Part shown: positions 9,231-17,867 of the stretch, piece after piece
How the letters are laid out: every line of letters begins with the position of its first letter
Numbering within the stretch: the first letter of the stretch is position 1
DNA from: Streptomyces sp. NBC_01142
GTDB lineage: Bacteria > Actinomycetota > Actinomycetes > Streptomycetales > Streptomycetaceae
DNA: 64,000 nucleotides
Direction of reading: 5' to 3'
Assembly: GCF_026341125.1 (NCBI RefSeq)
Contig: NZ_JAPEOR010000003.1
Span: 248,001 to 312,000, forward strand
Translations under genes and position numbers: made by a program
Notes under the pieces: model-generated
Seen by the model: the letters and a program-made list of their open reading frames with translations, nothing else
The model's database searches: none
Told to the model about the DNA's origin: nothing

Positions 9231-10072
9231 CACTTCCCCTTCAGCCGCTGCTCTATGCGCGTCAGCATCTGAGCGAGGGCCTTGCTGCCCAGTTGTTCGA
9301 GTTCCTGCACGGTGTTCCCCTTCGCGCCCGTCACGGACACGGCCACGACGACCGTGCCCAGCCGTGCGACCATCCACCGGTACGGCTGTGCGGAACTGCC
9401 GTTCCCGACGTACTCGCCGGCTTCCAGGACGTACTCGTCGGCGTACTCCTGCTCGCGGGCCCCGAAGGGGGTGCCGAGTGACATCAGACCCGTGATTCGC
9501 TCGTCGGACCGGGGCCGCTGTTCCGGGCAGCGCAGCACCTCTTCGAGGGTGGTGCTCAGCTGCTCGTCGGCGCCGAGGACGGAAGCGTGCACGGTGGCCA
9601 CTGCCGTCACCTTGACCGCGCCCTTGCCTCCGCCGGCAGGCAGCCCGCTGTAGCGGGACGCGCTCGCCAGCACCCCGTGCGGGAGCTTCTCACGCTGCCA
9701 GCGACAGCTCCCGTTCAGCACGGCCCAGGTGCCCGGTGTGCTCTCGCCCGGATACTGGGCGACGAAACCCCGGCCCCAGCCGCGCGGGGCGAGCACGACG
9801 GACTCGGCCAGACGGCGCCCGTCCTTCGAGGTCCGGGGGACGAGGGAGGCATCGGGCGTGAAGACGGAAGCGGCGGCGGACGAGCCGCCCGACGGGGGCG
9901 CCCCGGCGCTCGGCGAGGCACTGGCCGATGTGCTAGGCGACGTCCTGGCCGAGGGCGAACCGCTCTGCCGGGAAGCCCCGTCGTCCGGCTGGGCCGAACA
10001 CCCGGCCAGCAGACTCCCCGCCACCAGCAAGGTCACCCAACTGTCCCGCATTCCATGGGCGTTGTCTGTCAC
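9230..10072 (-). CDS. Secreted lipoprotein, hypothetical
   Basis: A 280-residue protein starting at GTG with AGGGGA a few bases upstream. The N-terminus has a signal peptide ending in the lipobox LLAGC (Cys at about residue 25), followed by a long Ser/Pro/Ala linker (residues 27-70) typical of surface lipoproteins in this genus. The globular part is unfamiliar to me; it includes two or more Cys residues (SCRWQ, RCPEQ) that could pair, and ends KALAQMLTRIEQRLKGK. Its stop overlaps the start of the downstream kinase by one base. I infer it works at the cell surface with the kinase sensor domain, for instance as ligand capture or envelope sensor, but no direct sequence proof exists. Confidence 0.75.
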   Translation of the reverse strand: MTDNAHGMRDSWVTLLVAGSLLAGCSAQPDDGASRQSGSPSARTSPSTSASASPSAGAPPSGGSSAAASVFTPDASLVPRTSKDGRRLAESVVLAPRGWGRGFVAQYPGESTPGTWAVLNGSCRWQREKLPHGVLASASRYSGLPAGGGKGAVKVTAVATVHASVLGADEQLSTTLEEVLRCPEQRPRSDERITGLMSLGTPFGAREQEYADEYVLEAGEYVGNGSSAQPYRWMVARLGTVVVAVSVTGAKGNTVQELEQLGSKALAQMLTRIEQRLKGK

Positions 10073-10286
10073 TCAGTCCCCTCAACACCGTTCGCGCCGT
10101 CCGACTCGTCGAACGTAGACGGCTGGGAGGGAGGGGACCTCAGTAGAACCACGTATCCGGCTACGTATTCCGCAGGTGTGCCGCCCGGGGCAGGCCCGTC
10201 CGGCGCCCAGCCCAGAACGACATCAAGCAGACCGATGGCGACATCGCTGTTTCCCTTCGTCGCGTTGTGTGATGCCGTGGCGGCGC

Positions 10287-10853
10287 TCAGAGGGTCGGGA
10301 AGAGCACTGCGAAGAAGAGCCACAGCAGTACGGCCCAGAAGACCGCTGCCGCCAGCGACACGAGCAGGGAGCTGCGCCACCTCAGCACCAGGAACGGGAA
10401 GAGCACCAGGGCCGCCCAGAGACCGGCCACGTCGATCGACATGCGGGCTGCCTGGCCAAGGGTTTGCGCGCGCCCCGCGGCGATACGGCGCAGCAGCCGC
10501 TGGGAGACGAAACCGTACAGGCCGAAGACGATCGGGAAGAACCACAGCGGGGTGGTCGTGACCAGCTCGGACTCGGAGAACTCGTTGAACATGACCAGGT
10601 AGATGAGGGCGGCGCCCAGCACACCGGCCATCAGCGCGGTCACGTAGAGGGCGGTCAGGGCGGTCGGCTCTGCCGCACCGGCCGGCGCGGGATCGGGCGC
10701 GAGCACGGGCGAGGCGTATGGAACATCGGCCGACGGGGCCCGGACCACCTGGTGGCAGTGGGGGCAACGGACGTCCTGCCCGGCGCGGTCGGCCGGAGCC
10801 GAGATCTGGTGCCCGCACGAGGCGAGGAATTCCACTTGCTGACGCTGGTTCAC
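10287..10853 (-). CDS. Zinc-ribbon membrane protein, hypothetical
   Basis: A 188-residue protein whose N-terminus has a small zinc-ribbon-like motif (SCGH at about 12-15 and CPHCH about 15 residues on), followed by a Pro/Ala linker and four predicted membrane helices (LTALYVTALMAGVLGAALIY, WFFPIVFGLYGFVS, VAGLWAALVLFPFLVL, and a final Trp/Phe-rich helix). I chose the GTG at 10853 because AGGGAAG lies six bases before it; ATG 10880 in the same frame lacks a ribosome site. Function unknown. It is on the same strand as the kinase/lipoprotein genes but separated from them by over 200 bases, so it is probably its own transcript. Confidence 0.7.
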   Translation of the reverse strand: MNQRQQVEFLASCGHQISAPADRAGQDVRCPHCHQVVRAPSADVPYASPVLAPDPAPAGAAEPTALTALYVTALMAGVLGAALIYLVMFNEFSESELVTTTPLWFFPIVFGLYGFVSQRLLRRIAAGRAQTLGQAARMSIDVAGLWAALVLFPFLVLRWRSSLLVSLAAAVFWAVLLWLFFAVLFPTL

Positions 10854-11574
10854 GCGCTGCCTTCCCTGTACCGATCCCATGTTGCTCGACGCCGGTACGC
10901 GTTGGTCGACCGAAACAGCTCCCGACCCGAGGGAGAAGAACGCCAGAGAGTAGCCAGCCTGCCCCGACGTGCGGCTCGTGGAGCGATCTTCACAGCGGCA
11001 AGCCTCCCCGGCATCCGGGAAACTGCGTACTCGCACACGTAGTCGCGCGGACCCGTGGCCGGTACGGCTGGGCGAAGAGTCCGCGGTTGCCGTTTCGAGA
11101 CGGCTCTGTCCGACCCTGCCCGGCCGTGGCGGGCTGGTCAGGCAGGGCATGTCAACGGGAGCGGCGAGAGCGGCGGATGGGTGGGGTGGGCTCTGCCTCG
11201 CCGCGCTCGGAGTGATCGTGCCGTCCTGCCGACAGCGTCGCGGCGAGCGCTCCGGCGTGCCGGATGGGGCGCTGTGGTGGCCCCCGGTAAAGCTTGGTGA
11301 TGGCCGTGCGGTCCCGGTAGCCGAGCCACCGGCGGAATCAGCAACCCGACCCGACCCGGCGCGTCCGGCCGCCGAGGAACAGGTCGAGGCGTACGTGCTG
11401 TCGGCGGGCGGGCGGCCCGCCCTCGCAGCGGCCGGTCACGACCGGGCGACAGGCCGCGTACCGGCGGCCCCGGCGGTGACCGGCCCTCGTGTCCTTGGGG
11501 TGTGCGAGAGGGCCCCGGGCTGGGGGGAGTCAAGATCAGGCCTGCACCAGCAGGCGTGCAGCGGCCCATTGAGC
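10854..11574. other. Long gene-poor stretch
   Basis: About 720 bases between the zinc-ribbon protein start and the end of the MuiA-type gene. All frames are poor: candidate ORFs lack ribosome sites, and third-position G+C is not consistently highest in any frame. A minus-strand segment near 11,270-11,340 reads RRWLGYRDRTAITKLYR, which could be a remnant of some gene, but I cannot name it. It may hold the promoter of the minus-strand gene starting at 10853 and the 3' end of the DUF4139 gene transcript. Confidence 0.4.
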
Positions 11575-13137
11575 TCAGAGCCCGGTGACTTTGGCGCTCG
11601 CCGACAGCTCGTAGACCAGGGTGACCGTGCGGCGGCTGCCGGGCGGGAGGGTGACGTCCCAGCGGGCGATGCCCTCGGCGTCGACCACGTCGGGCGCCGG
11701 GGAGCATGAATCCTTGTGCAGGCGTATCTCCACCGCCGAGACCTCGGAAACCGGGATCCGCTCCCGGAGGACGACCACCCGCTCGCCGTGCTCCCCGGGG
11801 GCGGAGAACCGGGACAGGTGCATCCGGACCGTGCGGGTGACCACGGTCCGCTGGGTGATTCCGGCGGAGTCGCGGGACTCCTCGGCATGCCGGACCACGC
11901 TGTAGTCGTCGCAGCTGCCGAAGGCCAGCTCGACGGGGGCGCCGGGGGCAGTGAAGTCCAGAGTGCCGCGGCCGCTGAATCCGCTGCCCCGGACCAGGTC
12001 GACGGGCCCGGTGAGCAGCGCGTGGCCGGACAGGTTGTCGAACCGCACCACCTGAGTGACCAGGGGGGACAACTCCGGTGAGCAGGTGTACTCACTGGGC
12101 GCGGCCGTGGCGAATGCGGAGAGCGGCACTCGGTGGGCGCGGCCGTCACCAGGCACCGAGACCGGCGCGGGGGATCTCAACACCCGCGTCTCGCCGCCGT
12201 CGTCCACCCCCGGCAGGCCGAGCACCGGGGCCGGGCCGAGGGCCCCGATCTCCTCCTCGCGCAGCTCGACGTCGACCGTGCGGCGCTCCGCTGCGGAGCG
12301 GTCCTTGAGCGTCAGCCGGTCCTCGCCCAGCCGTGGTGGATCGGTGGCCAGCGCCGAGCGGGCCGTCGACAATGTCAGCCGTACGTCCGACCAGTCCTCA
12401 CCGGTGCGCTGCCAGACCATCGCGTCGGTCTCCAGTGTCAGGGAGTCCCCGTCGAGCACGGCCCGGTAGGCGGGCCGCCACAGCGCACACGGGGTGAGGT
12501 GGCTCAGGCGCAGCCCGACCGGCCCGGCGACCGCGGCCTCCACGGTCAACTCGATATGGCCGACCAGCTCGGCGGGCTCCTCCTCGGAGAGGTGCATGGC
12601 ACGCTGGGCTTCCCCGAGTTCGGCGGCGAGGGCGGCCAGCCGAGCCTCCACGGTGCGGAGTTGTTCGCCGTCAGCGTCGCGCTCTTCGTCCACCCGGTCC
12701 AGTTCGCGGGCCCAGCGGGGCCGTTCGGGCTCCCCGGAGCCGGCGCCTTCGCCGATCTCCCGCAGCAGATCGGCGGCGAGGCGGCCGAGCAGGTCAAGGC
12801 GGGCATGCAGCCGGTCGCGTCGCTGCCCCAGGGCCAGCCGCTCCGCTTCGAGGGCGTATATGCGGTGGCGCAGGGCGGAGTCGTCGTCGGTGGATGGCAG
12901 CGGCCCGCGCGGCGTCCAGCTGCGGACGATCCGCACCTCGAGCACGGTCGCGGGGTGATCGGTGGTCAGCTCGGCATGGAGGGTCCGGTCGACGGCCAGC
13001 GCACTGACCGGCCCGAGACGCAGCCGCTGGACCCCGGCCTCCAGGTCGAGCACGACGGCGCGCTCGATGTACGCGCGATCCTCAAGGCACGTGACGGCGG
13101 TGACGGGGAGGGCGATCGGCTTCGGGGCCGTGGACAT
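11575..13137 (-). CDS. MuiA/DUF4139 family protein (second of pair)
   Basis: A 520-residue protein of the mucoidy-inhibitor A / DUF4139 type. It has the N-terminal DUF4140-like strand region (VTAVTCLEDRAYIERAVVL), a central coiled-coil (about residues 110-210, rich in LEAERLALGQRRDRLHARLD-like heptads), then the DUF4139 beta domain with WRPAYRAVLDGDSLTLE and WQRTGEDWSDVRLTLSTARS, both family hallmarks. No signal peptide is seen. The ATG lies 8 bases after the stop of the homologous upstream gene, so the two are one transcript. The biochemical role of this family is unknown; the N-terminal and coiled-coil parts suggest homo- or hetero-oligomers. Confidence 0.85.
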   Translation of the reverse strand: MSTAPKPIALPVTAVTCLEDRAYIERAVVLDLEAGVQRLRLGPVSALAVDRTLHAELTTDHPATVLEVRIVRSWTPRGPLPSTDDDSALRHRIYALEAERLALGQRRDRLHARLDLLGRLAADLLREIGEGAGSGEPERPRWARELDRVDEERDADGEQLRTVEARLAALAAELGEAQRAMHLSEEEPAELVGHIELTVEAAVAGPVGLRLSHLTPCALWRPAYRAVLDGDSLTLETDAMVWQRTGEDWSDVRLTLSTARSALATDPPRLGEDRLTLKDRSAAERRTVDVELREEEIGALGPAPVLGLPGVDDGGETRVLRSPAPVSVPGDGRAHRVPLSAFATAAPSEYTCSPELSPLVTQVVRFDNLSGHALLTGPVDLVRGSGFSGRGTLDFTAPGAPVELAFGSCDDYSVVRHAEESRDSAGITQRTVVTRTVRMHLSRFSAPGEHGERVVVLRERIPVSEVSAVEIRLHKDSCSPAPDVVDAEGIARWDVTLPPGSRRTVTLVYELSASAKVTGL

Positions 13138-13145
13138 GGCGTGTG

Positions 13146-15245
13146 TCAGCTCCTGCGGTTGCCGCCGACCAGAGCCTTGCCGGTCGGGATGCGGATCTCG
13201 TAGCCGCCATCGAAGGCGGCAGCGGCGCCTGCGGGCAGGTCCAGTCGCCAGACGCGGGTGCCCGGCGCATGCCGATCGGGCCCGGTGCCTGTCTCGGGTG
13301 CCGTCCAGTCGGCCCGTTCCTCGATCCGGACGTCCGGTTCGGAGGTGACCGGCACCCGCTCGCGGACTTCCACGGTGACGGGCCTCGCGAGCCGGTTGGC
13401 CAGCTCCACGTGGACGCGGTGGTCGAGCACGGTGGTGTTGTTGCGCAGGCCCGAGGTCGACTCGTGCAGGTTCGTACGGCGGGTGACCCGGATGCCCTCG
13501 GCCGGCCCGAGCCCCACCCGGCGGACACCACCGGGGGCGAGCGTGGGCAGTGCGGCGGTCAGCAGGAAGTCGTCGTCGACGGTGACCTCCACCGGGCCGG
13601 CCAGCAGTGCCTGGTCGGTGGCGTTGGAGAGCACCAACGTCGCGTACACGGTCTGCTCCACGGACGGCACGCAGAGGTACTCGGTACGCAGGCCGACCGG
13701 GATCTCGCCGACGGTGACGGTGTGCCAGGTGCCGTCCGACGGGATGTCGGCGCGGGCGATGGCATCGAAGCGGTGGTCGAAGGAACCCGCCGACTCGCGG
13801 GGCCGCACGGCCTGTCCGGGCAACGGCAGCGCGGCCACCGCTTCGGCGTGGCGGCGGTACTCGGCCGCCACCTGGTCGAAGGGAGAGTCGGGAAACAGCC
13901 GGCCTCTGCGTCCGCCCTGCTCGTCGGGGCCGCACAGGACAAGGGCGGCATAGTCGAGCTCGGCGCCGCTCGGCTGCGGCGGACCGGCTACCGGTGCCGG
14001 AGGGGGTGGCGGCGCAGCCCGGCCAGGAGCCGCGGGCGCCATTGCGGCGGGGGCGCCCGCGAAGGACCTGCCGCCGGTACGTGGCCTGTCGCCCGGTCGC
14101 GACCCGGCCGGCTGCGCGAGGGCAGGCATCCCGCCGCCGAAGACTTCCGGGGGAGCGCCGTCTGCGCCGTCGGGCACCGGGACTGCGGTCGGCGGACCGC
14201 CGTAGCCCTGCGGTGCCGGCGGCGGGGGAGGCGGCGGTGGCGGAACGGGACCGGACACGGAGGCGCCCGCGGCACCCACGGACGAGGAGCCGGTCGCGAC
14301 AGCCGCGGGTGCGGCGGTCGTGGCTGGGCCAGGGCCTGCCGCGTCGTACCCGGAGAACAGGTCGACGAGCCCTGCCGGGGGCTCGCGCCAGCCAGAAGGC
14401 GCGGGGGCGGGCTGACTGCGTCCGATCCGGATCGAGCGGAGCCTCGGCAGGTTGGTGCGGCGCCGAAGATCGGCGGTGGCCAGGGCGATGCGCACGCCGG
14501 TCCAGTCCTCGCCGGTCCGCTGGGCGACCGAGGCGCGCAGCACCAGACGGCCGCTGCCGTCGCCCTGACGGTGAGTGAGACGGTAGGCCGGCACCCAGAC
14601 GGCGCCCGGCACCCCGTATTCCAGCTCCACCTCCGCGTCGCCGGTGCCGCCGAGGGTCAGGACCGCGCAGACCGTGGTCTCCACGTGCGCTGACGGCGCG
14701 TCGGTGGAGGCGCGGGCGAGCCTGTCGGCGGCGACGGTGAGCTCGTGCTCGACGTTGCGCAGTGCCTCCTCCAGCTCGACGAGGCGGTTGTGCAGTCCCG
14801 TCAGCCGCTCTTCGACGAAGTCGGCGAGCTCCAGCCACGCGTCGACCGGGGTGCGGCGGTGCGGGTCCTCGCGTCTGCGGGCAGGTGGGACCGGGTGGAG
14901 AGCCCTGACCTCCTCGATCAGGCTCAGCTGTCGGTCCCGGCGTCCCTGCGCCGCCGCGTACTCGTCGCTCAGCCGCTCGACCTCGCGCCGCAACTCGTCG
15001 GGCGTGCCCGTGCCGAGCGGCTCGGCCTCGACTTCCACCCGGGCCTCGGTGACGCGCACCCCGGGGGCGCCCAGGACCCGGGCCCGCAGCGAGCCCGGGT
15101 CCAGCGAGCGGGGCAGTCCCGTCACCCGCACCCGGCCGTCAGGCGACACGCTGCCCCGGGCCAGGCGGCGGCAGACCGCGCCCTGCGCGTACACGACGAC
15201 CGAATCGAGGGTCGACCCCCACCTCTGTGTTGACTCAGCTGTCAT
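13146..15245 (-). CDS. MuiA/DUF4139 family protein with Pro/Gly-rich insert (first of pair)
   Basis: A 699-residue homologue of its downstream partner. The N-terminus (LDSVVVYAQGAVCRRLARG) and coiled-coil (about 85-190) are followed by VWVPAYRLTH and AQRTGEDWTGVRIALATADL, the DUF4139 core motifs. Unlike the partner it carries a disordered insert of roughly 150 residues with a polyproline run and Gly/Ala/Pro repeats before the C-terminal beta domain. ATG 15245 is preferred over an upstream in-frame ATG because GGAG lies just before it. Both genes form a two-gene operon. The function is unknown; the polyproline insert could bind other proteins and its synthesis may rely on EF-P. Confidence 0.85.
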   Translation of the reverse strand: MTAESTQRWGSTLDSVVVYAQGAVCRRLARGSVSPDGRVRVTGLPRSLDPGSLRARVLGAPGVRVTEARVEVEAEPLGTGTPDELRREVERLSDEYAAAQGRRDRQLSLIEEVRALHPVPPARRREDPHRRTPVDAWLELADFVEERLTGLHNRLVELEEALRNVEHELTVAADRLARASTDAPSAHVETTVCAVLTLGGTGDAEVELEYGVPGAVWVPAYRLTHRQGDGSGRLVLRASVAQRTGEDWTGVRIALATADLRRRTNLPRLRSIRIGRSQPAPAPSGWREPPAGLVDLFSGYDAAGPGPATTAAPAAVATGSSSVGAAGASVSGPVPPPPPPPPPAPQGYGGPPTAVPVPDGADGAPPEVFGGGMPALAQPAGSRPGDRPRTGGRSFAGAPAAMAPAAPGRAAPPPPPAPVAGPPQPSGAELDYAALVLCGPDEQGGRRGRLFPDSPFDQVAAEYRRHAEAVAALPLPGQAVRPRESAGSFDHRFDAIARADIPSDGTWHTVTVGEIPVGLRTEYLCVPSVEQTVYATLVLSNATDQALLAGPVEVTVDDDFLLTAALPTLAPGGVRRVGLGPAEGIRVTRRTNLHESTSGLRNNTTVLDHRVHVELANRLARPVTVEVRERVPVTSEPDVRIEERADWTAPETGTGPDRHAPGTRVWRLDLPAGAAAAFDGGYEIRIPTGKALVGGNRRS

Positions 15246-15516
15246 GTGCTCCGCCCCCGCCGCGTCCATACTGAGCGAAGCCTACGCCCGGGCGGTCTGC
15301 GCCTTCGCGTCGAATCAGGAGGATGGCGTCCAGGACCACACGCCCTGTTGGCTGAGCAGCCGTTTCACGACCTCCTAGCAGGGGCGGGTGGCATGCGCTG
15401 CAGTGCTGCTACGTAGCAGGCAGGCCCGGACATCCGGTAGCACCGGGGGAACCAGCCAAGCGCTGTCGCTGCTCGTCGTCGGGGCGAGGCGCGTGAGAAT
15501 CCCGCATGGTCGCGGG

Positions 15517-15600
15517 GAGGTTGTTCGTACCGAACCAGAAGAACTGGGCCACGTCGGCGATGTACTCCGCCGTCAGGGCGGCACGGGGCAACTCGATCAC
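15517..15600 (-). pseudogene. Pyruvate phosphate dikinase fragment
   Basis: The minus-strand frame encodes VIELPRAALTAEYIADVAQF followed by FWFGTNNL. Pyruvate phosphate dikinase has the strongly conserved motif MIE.PRAALTAD.IA..AEFFSFGTNDLTQ in its C-terminal PEP-binding domain, so about 28 residues match closely. The similarity stops abruptly on both sides: the downstream residues are unrelated and no upstream PPDK sequence is found. A working PPDK is about 900 residues, so this is a fossil left by deletion. Confidence 0.7.
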
Positions 15601-15695
15601 GGCTTCGGCTCTCCCCGGCTGGAGGCATCCATTCGTGATATCCCTGCAACGTCGGCTGCTGGCCGCGGATCCGGCGAGGGAGACGGTTGTCCTGC

Positions 15696-15773
15696 GGGTT
15701 GCCCCAACGGAGGTTGGCGGACACGGACAAGGACACCCCGGAGCGGCAGGTGCGGCTGAACTTCCTGGGCTGA
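15696..15773 (+). pseudogene. Conserved short peptide relic, copy 2
   Basis: This stretch matches 325-399. The frame reads CGLPQRR, then LADTDKDTPERQVRLNFLG and a TGA at 15771-15773. Against copy 1, codons for Asp, Thr, Lys, Arg, Gln, Leu and Gly differ mostly at third positions, which is the mark of descent from a translated sequence. In this copy the frame is open upstream of the shared part. I do not know the parent family. GGAGG abuts the TTG directly, too close to be a ribosome site for it. Confidence 0.35.
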
Positions 15774-16080
15774 TTCAAGGTCGTCCGGTGTGAGCGGGAC
15801 CGTCGGTTCTCCAGCCGGAGGGCGGCGACGCGGGACCGGTGGTTCAACCCACGGGCCGGAATCGGTAGTTCATCTCACGGACGGAGGGGCACGCGTAACG
15901 TGGCCCACCCATCGGTGAGTTGAGCGTGTGACATCATGGCCGCGTTGTCTACTCGGGGATCAAGAGCCCTGAGGCGTAGGCGTGTCGAGGCGGCGAGAAC
16001 ATCTCCTTCGCGTGTGGTCAGGGTGAGGCGACAGCGTGACCGGGCGAGGGCGGCCGCTGCGGTTCGCCGGAGGACTGAGG

Positions 16081-16656
16081 ATGAAGCTACCTGGCTCTGC
16101 GTTACCGTCGTCGCAAGACAGGCGGCTCCGGCGCCGCCTCAGAGAGGTTCGCCATACCTGTGAGGCGCTGCTCGCGCAGTGGGGTATGGAGCACGGTTGT
16201 GGTATCGATGCCCTTCACCGGTATCTGAGCGTGCAGCGTCGGCGCCCCATCCATCTGATTTCGACGCCTTTTCCCGAGCGCCATCTCTTCGGCATATGGC
16301 TGAAAATGGATGACTTCGACGTCATCGCGTTCGAGAAGGCGGCTTCGCCCTCGCACAAGGAACACATCATTGCTCATGAACTGGCCCACATCGCCTTCGA
16401 GCACCGCGGGTCCGTGCAACTGGATCACAGTGATCCGGGCCAGTTGTTCTCGGACGTCGACCCCGCGACCGTACGGGGCATGCTGATGCGCTCCCGCTAC
16501 AGCGACGACGAGGAGCAGGAGGCCGAGACGATGGCCTCGCTGATCCTGGCCCGGGCCACGAAGCGATGGACCGAACCGGCCTGGGGCGTCCCGGAAGAGG
16601 CCGCCGAAATCGTCGCCCGTATCGAGAACGGTCTGGGCAAACCGGACCAGGCATGA
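16081..16656 (+). CDS. ImmA/IrrE family metallo-endopeptidase
   Basis: A 191-residue zinc protease of the ImmA/IrrE family, with the metal and catalytic motif HELAH at residues 99-103 and a downstream acidic segment (DDEEQEAETMASLILARA) that supplies the third ligand region as in relatives. Characterised ImmA/IrrE proteins cleave repressor proteins to trigger mobile-element or stress responses. ATG 16081 is chosen because GGAGG lies seven bases before it. Codon 8 (16102-16104) is TTA, rare in Streptomyces and read by the bldA tRNA, so translation may depend on development. Its stop overlaps the next start as ATGA, giving tight coupling with the MAB_1171c-like membrane protein. No XRE repressor partner is adjacent. 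Confidence 0.9.
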   Translation: MKLPGSALPSSQDRRLRRRLREVRHTCEALLAQWGMEHGCGIDALHRYLSVQRRRPIHLISTPFPERHLFGIWLKMDDFDVIAFEKAASPSHKEHIIAHELAHIAFEHRGSVQLDHSDPGQLFSDVDPATVRGMLMRSRYSDDEEQEAETMASLILARATKRWTEPAWGVPEEAAEIVARIENGLGKPDQA

Positions 16657-17867
16657 GCGTGATCTACGGAGTCCTCGCGTGGGTCTGCGCCATCGGCGGC
16701 CTCGCGGCCTTCGGCTACCGGCTCCCCGACCTGCTGCGCAGAAGACATGACATCGCTTTGTGGGCGCTGTGCACCTACTTCCTCTGCTCCGGGATCAGCT
16801 TCCTGGTCGACCTGGACCTTCTCCGGCTGCACATCTCCGACTTCTTCGGGCTCCCGAACATCACCTCGCTGATCACCCAGGTCGCGGTGGTCGTGCTCAC
16901 CGCGGCGCAGCAGGTCGTCCTCGTCTACTGGTCGTCTCCGCCCGCCGAGGCCCGGCGCATGGCGCGCCGCCGCGTGTTGTTCTTCGGCGCCGCGCTCTGC
17001 GTACTTGTGGCCGCGTCCTTCGTCGCAGGTCCTGTGGCGAAGTCCGAAACGGCGACGTCGACGATCCTGCTGAGCATTCAGGACGGCGGATACGCGCTGT
17101 ACATGTCCTTCTACCTCCTGATCTGTGCCGTGGGGCAGTTCGAGACCGTGCGGTTGTCGCTGCGCTTCACCAAGATGGCCAACCGCCAATGGCTCGAGGT
17201 CGGGATGCGCACCGTGACCGTCGGCGCGAGCCTCATCCTGGTCTACTGCGTCACGCGAGGCATTCAGATCGCCGGCACCAGGCTGCACTTCGACGGAACG
17301 GGCCTTGACCCCATTCAGTGGACGAGCGGCAGCGTCGGGGCCCTGCTCCAGATCACCGGCTGGACCATCCCGTCCTGGGGAATCCACATCACCCGCGCGC
17401 GGGGCTGGATCCGCAGCTACCGCTCCTATCTCCGCCTGCGGCCTCTGTGGTGGGCGCTGTACCAGGCGTCGCCGGACATCGCGCTGGACCCGCCACGGTC
17501 CTGGCCGCGTGATCTCGTCCCGCCCCGGGATCTGCACTACAGCCTCTACCGGCGTGTCATCGAGATACGCGACGGGCAGTTGATGCTCCGTACTTCGCTC
17601 TCACTCGCGGACTTCTCCCGCGTGGCCCGCTCCCTGGAGTTACCGGAGGACCCCACCTCACCCCTGGGGGAAGCACTGCAGGTGCGTGCCGCGCTGAGCC
17701 GTCCGGCCGAGGAGGGAGCCGAGCAGGCCGACGCGTCCGACATTCCCGAGCGACCGCCGTACGAGGACTTCCGCGACGAGGTGGAGTGGCTGACCGAAGT
17801 GGCTGCTTCGTTCACCGCCCTCGGCCAGGGCCGCCCCGGGCATGCCGACGGCCGCCTCCTGTCATGA
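16653..17867 (+). CDS. MAB_1171c-like multi-pass membrane protein (DUF6545)
   Basis: A 404-residue protein with about seven hydrophobic segments in the first 250 residues (for example VIYGVLAWVCAIGGLAAFGY, then ITQVAVVVLTAAQQVVLVYW) and a cytoplasmic C-terminal part containing YRSYLRLRPLWWALYQASPD, typical of proteins labelled MAB_1171c family putative transporter. Transport activity has not been shown for the family. Such proteins commonly sit beside ImmA/IrrE proteases in actinomycetes, as here. A TTA codon lies at 17640-17642, so like its upstream neighbour it may be bldA-dependent. It overlaps both neighbours as ATGA and so is the second gene of a four-gene operon. Confidence 0.85.
   Translation: MSVIYGVLAWVCAIGGLAAFGYRLPDLLRRRHDIALWALCTYFLCSGISFLVDLDLLRLHISDFFGLPNITSLITQVAVVVLTAAQQVVLVYWSSPPAEARRMARRRVLFFGAALCVLVAASFVAGPVAKSETATSTILLSIQDGGYALYMSFYLLICAVGQFETVRLSLRFTKMANRQWLEVGMRTVTVGASLILVYCVTRGIQIAGTRLHFDGTGLDPIQWTSGSVGALLQITGWTIPSWGIHITRARGWIRSYRSYLRLRPLWWALYQASPDIALDPPRSWPRDLVPPRDLHYSLYRRVIEIRDGQLMLRTSLSLADFSRVARSLELPEDPTSPLGEALQVRAALSRPAEEGAEQADASDIPERPPYEDFRDEVEWLTEVAASFTALGQGRPGHADGRLLS

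Larger units (their letters stand above)
15246..16080. other. Decayed intergenic region with gene fossils
   Basis: About 830 bases with no intact gene. It contains a fragment of pyruvate phosphate dikinase on the minus strand (15517-15600) and a second copy of the short conserved peptide relic (15696-15773). The last 100 bases before 16081 lead into the ImmA/IrrE gene and contain GGAGG immediately before its ATG. I see no tRNA or repeat that would explain an insertion here. Confidence 0.5.

Noticed and set aside
10969..11709. 246-codon plus-strand frame in the gene-poor stretch
   Set aside because: No ribosome site, poor third-position bias, and its end overlaps the DUF4139 gene on the other strand.
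11575..14838. Single 1087-codon open frame covering both MuiA genes on the minus strand
   Set aside because: Its first half is out of frame with the real upstream gene and is Arg/Gly-rich nonsense; the conserved DUF4139 sequence starts only at ATG 13137.
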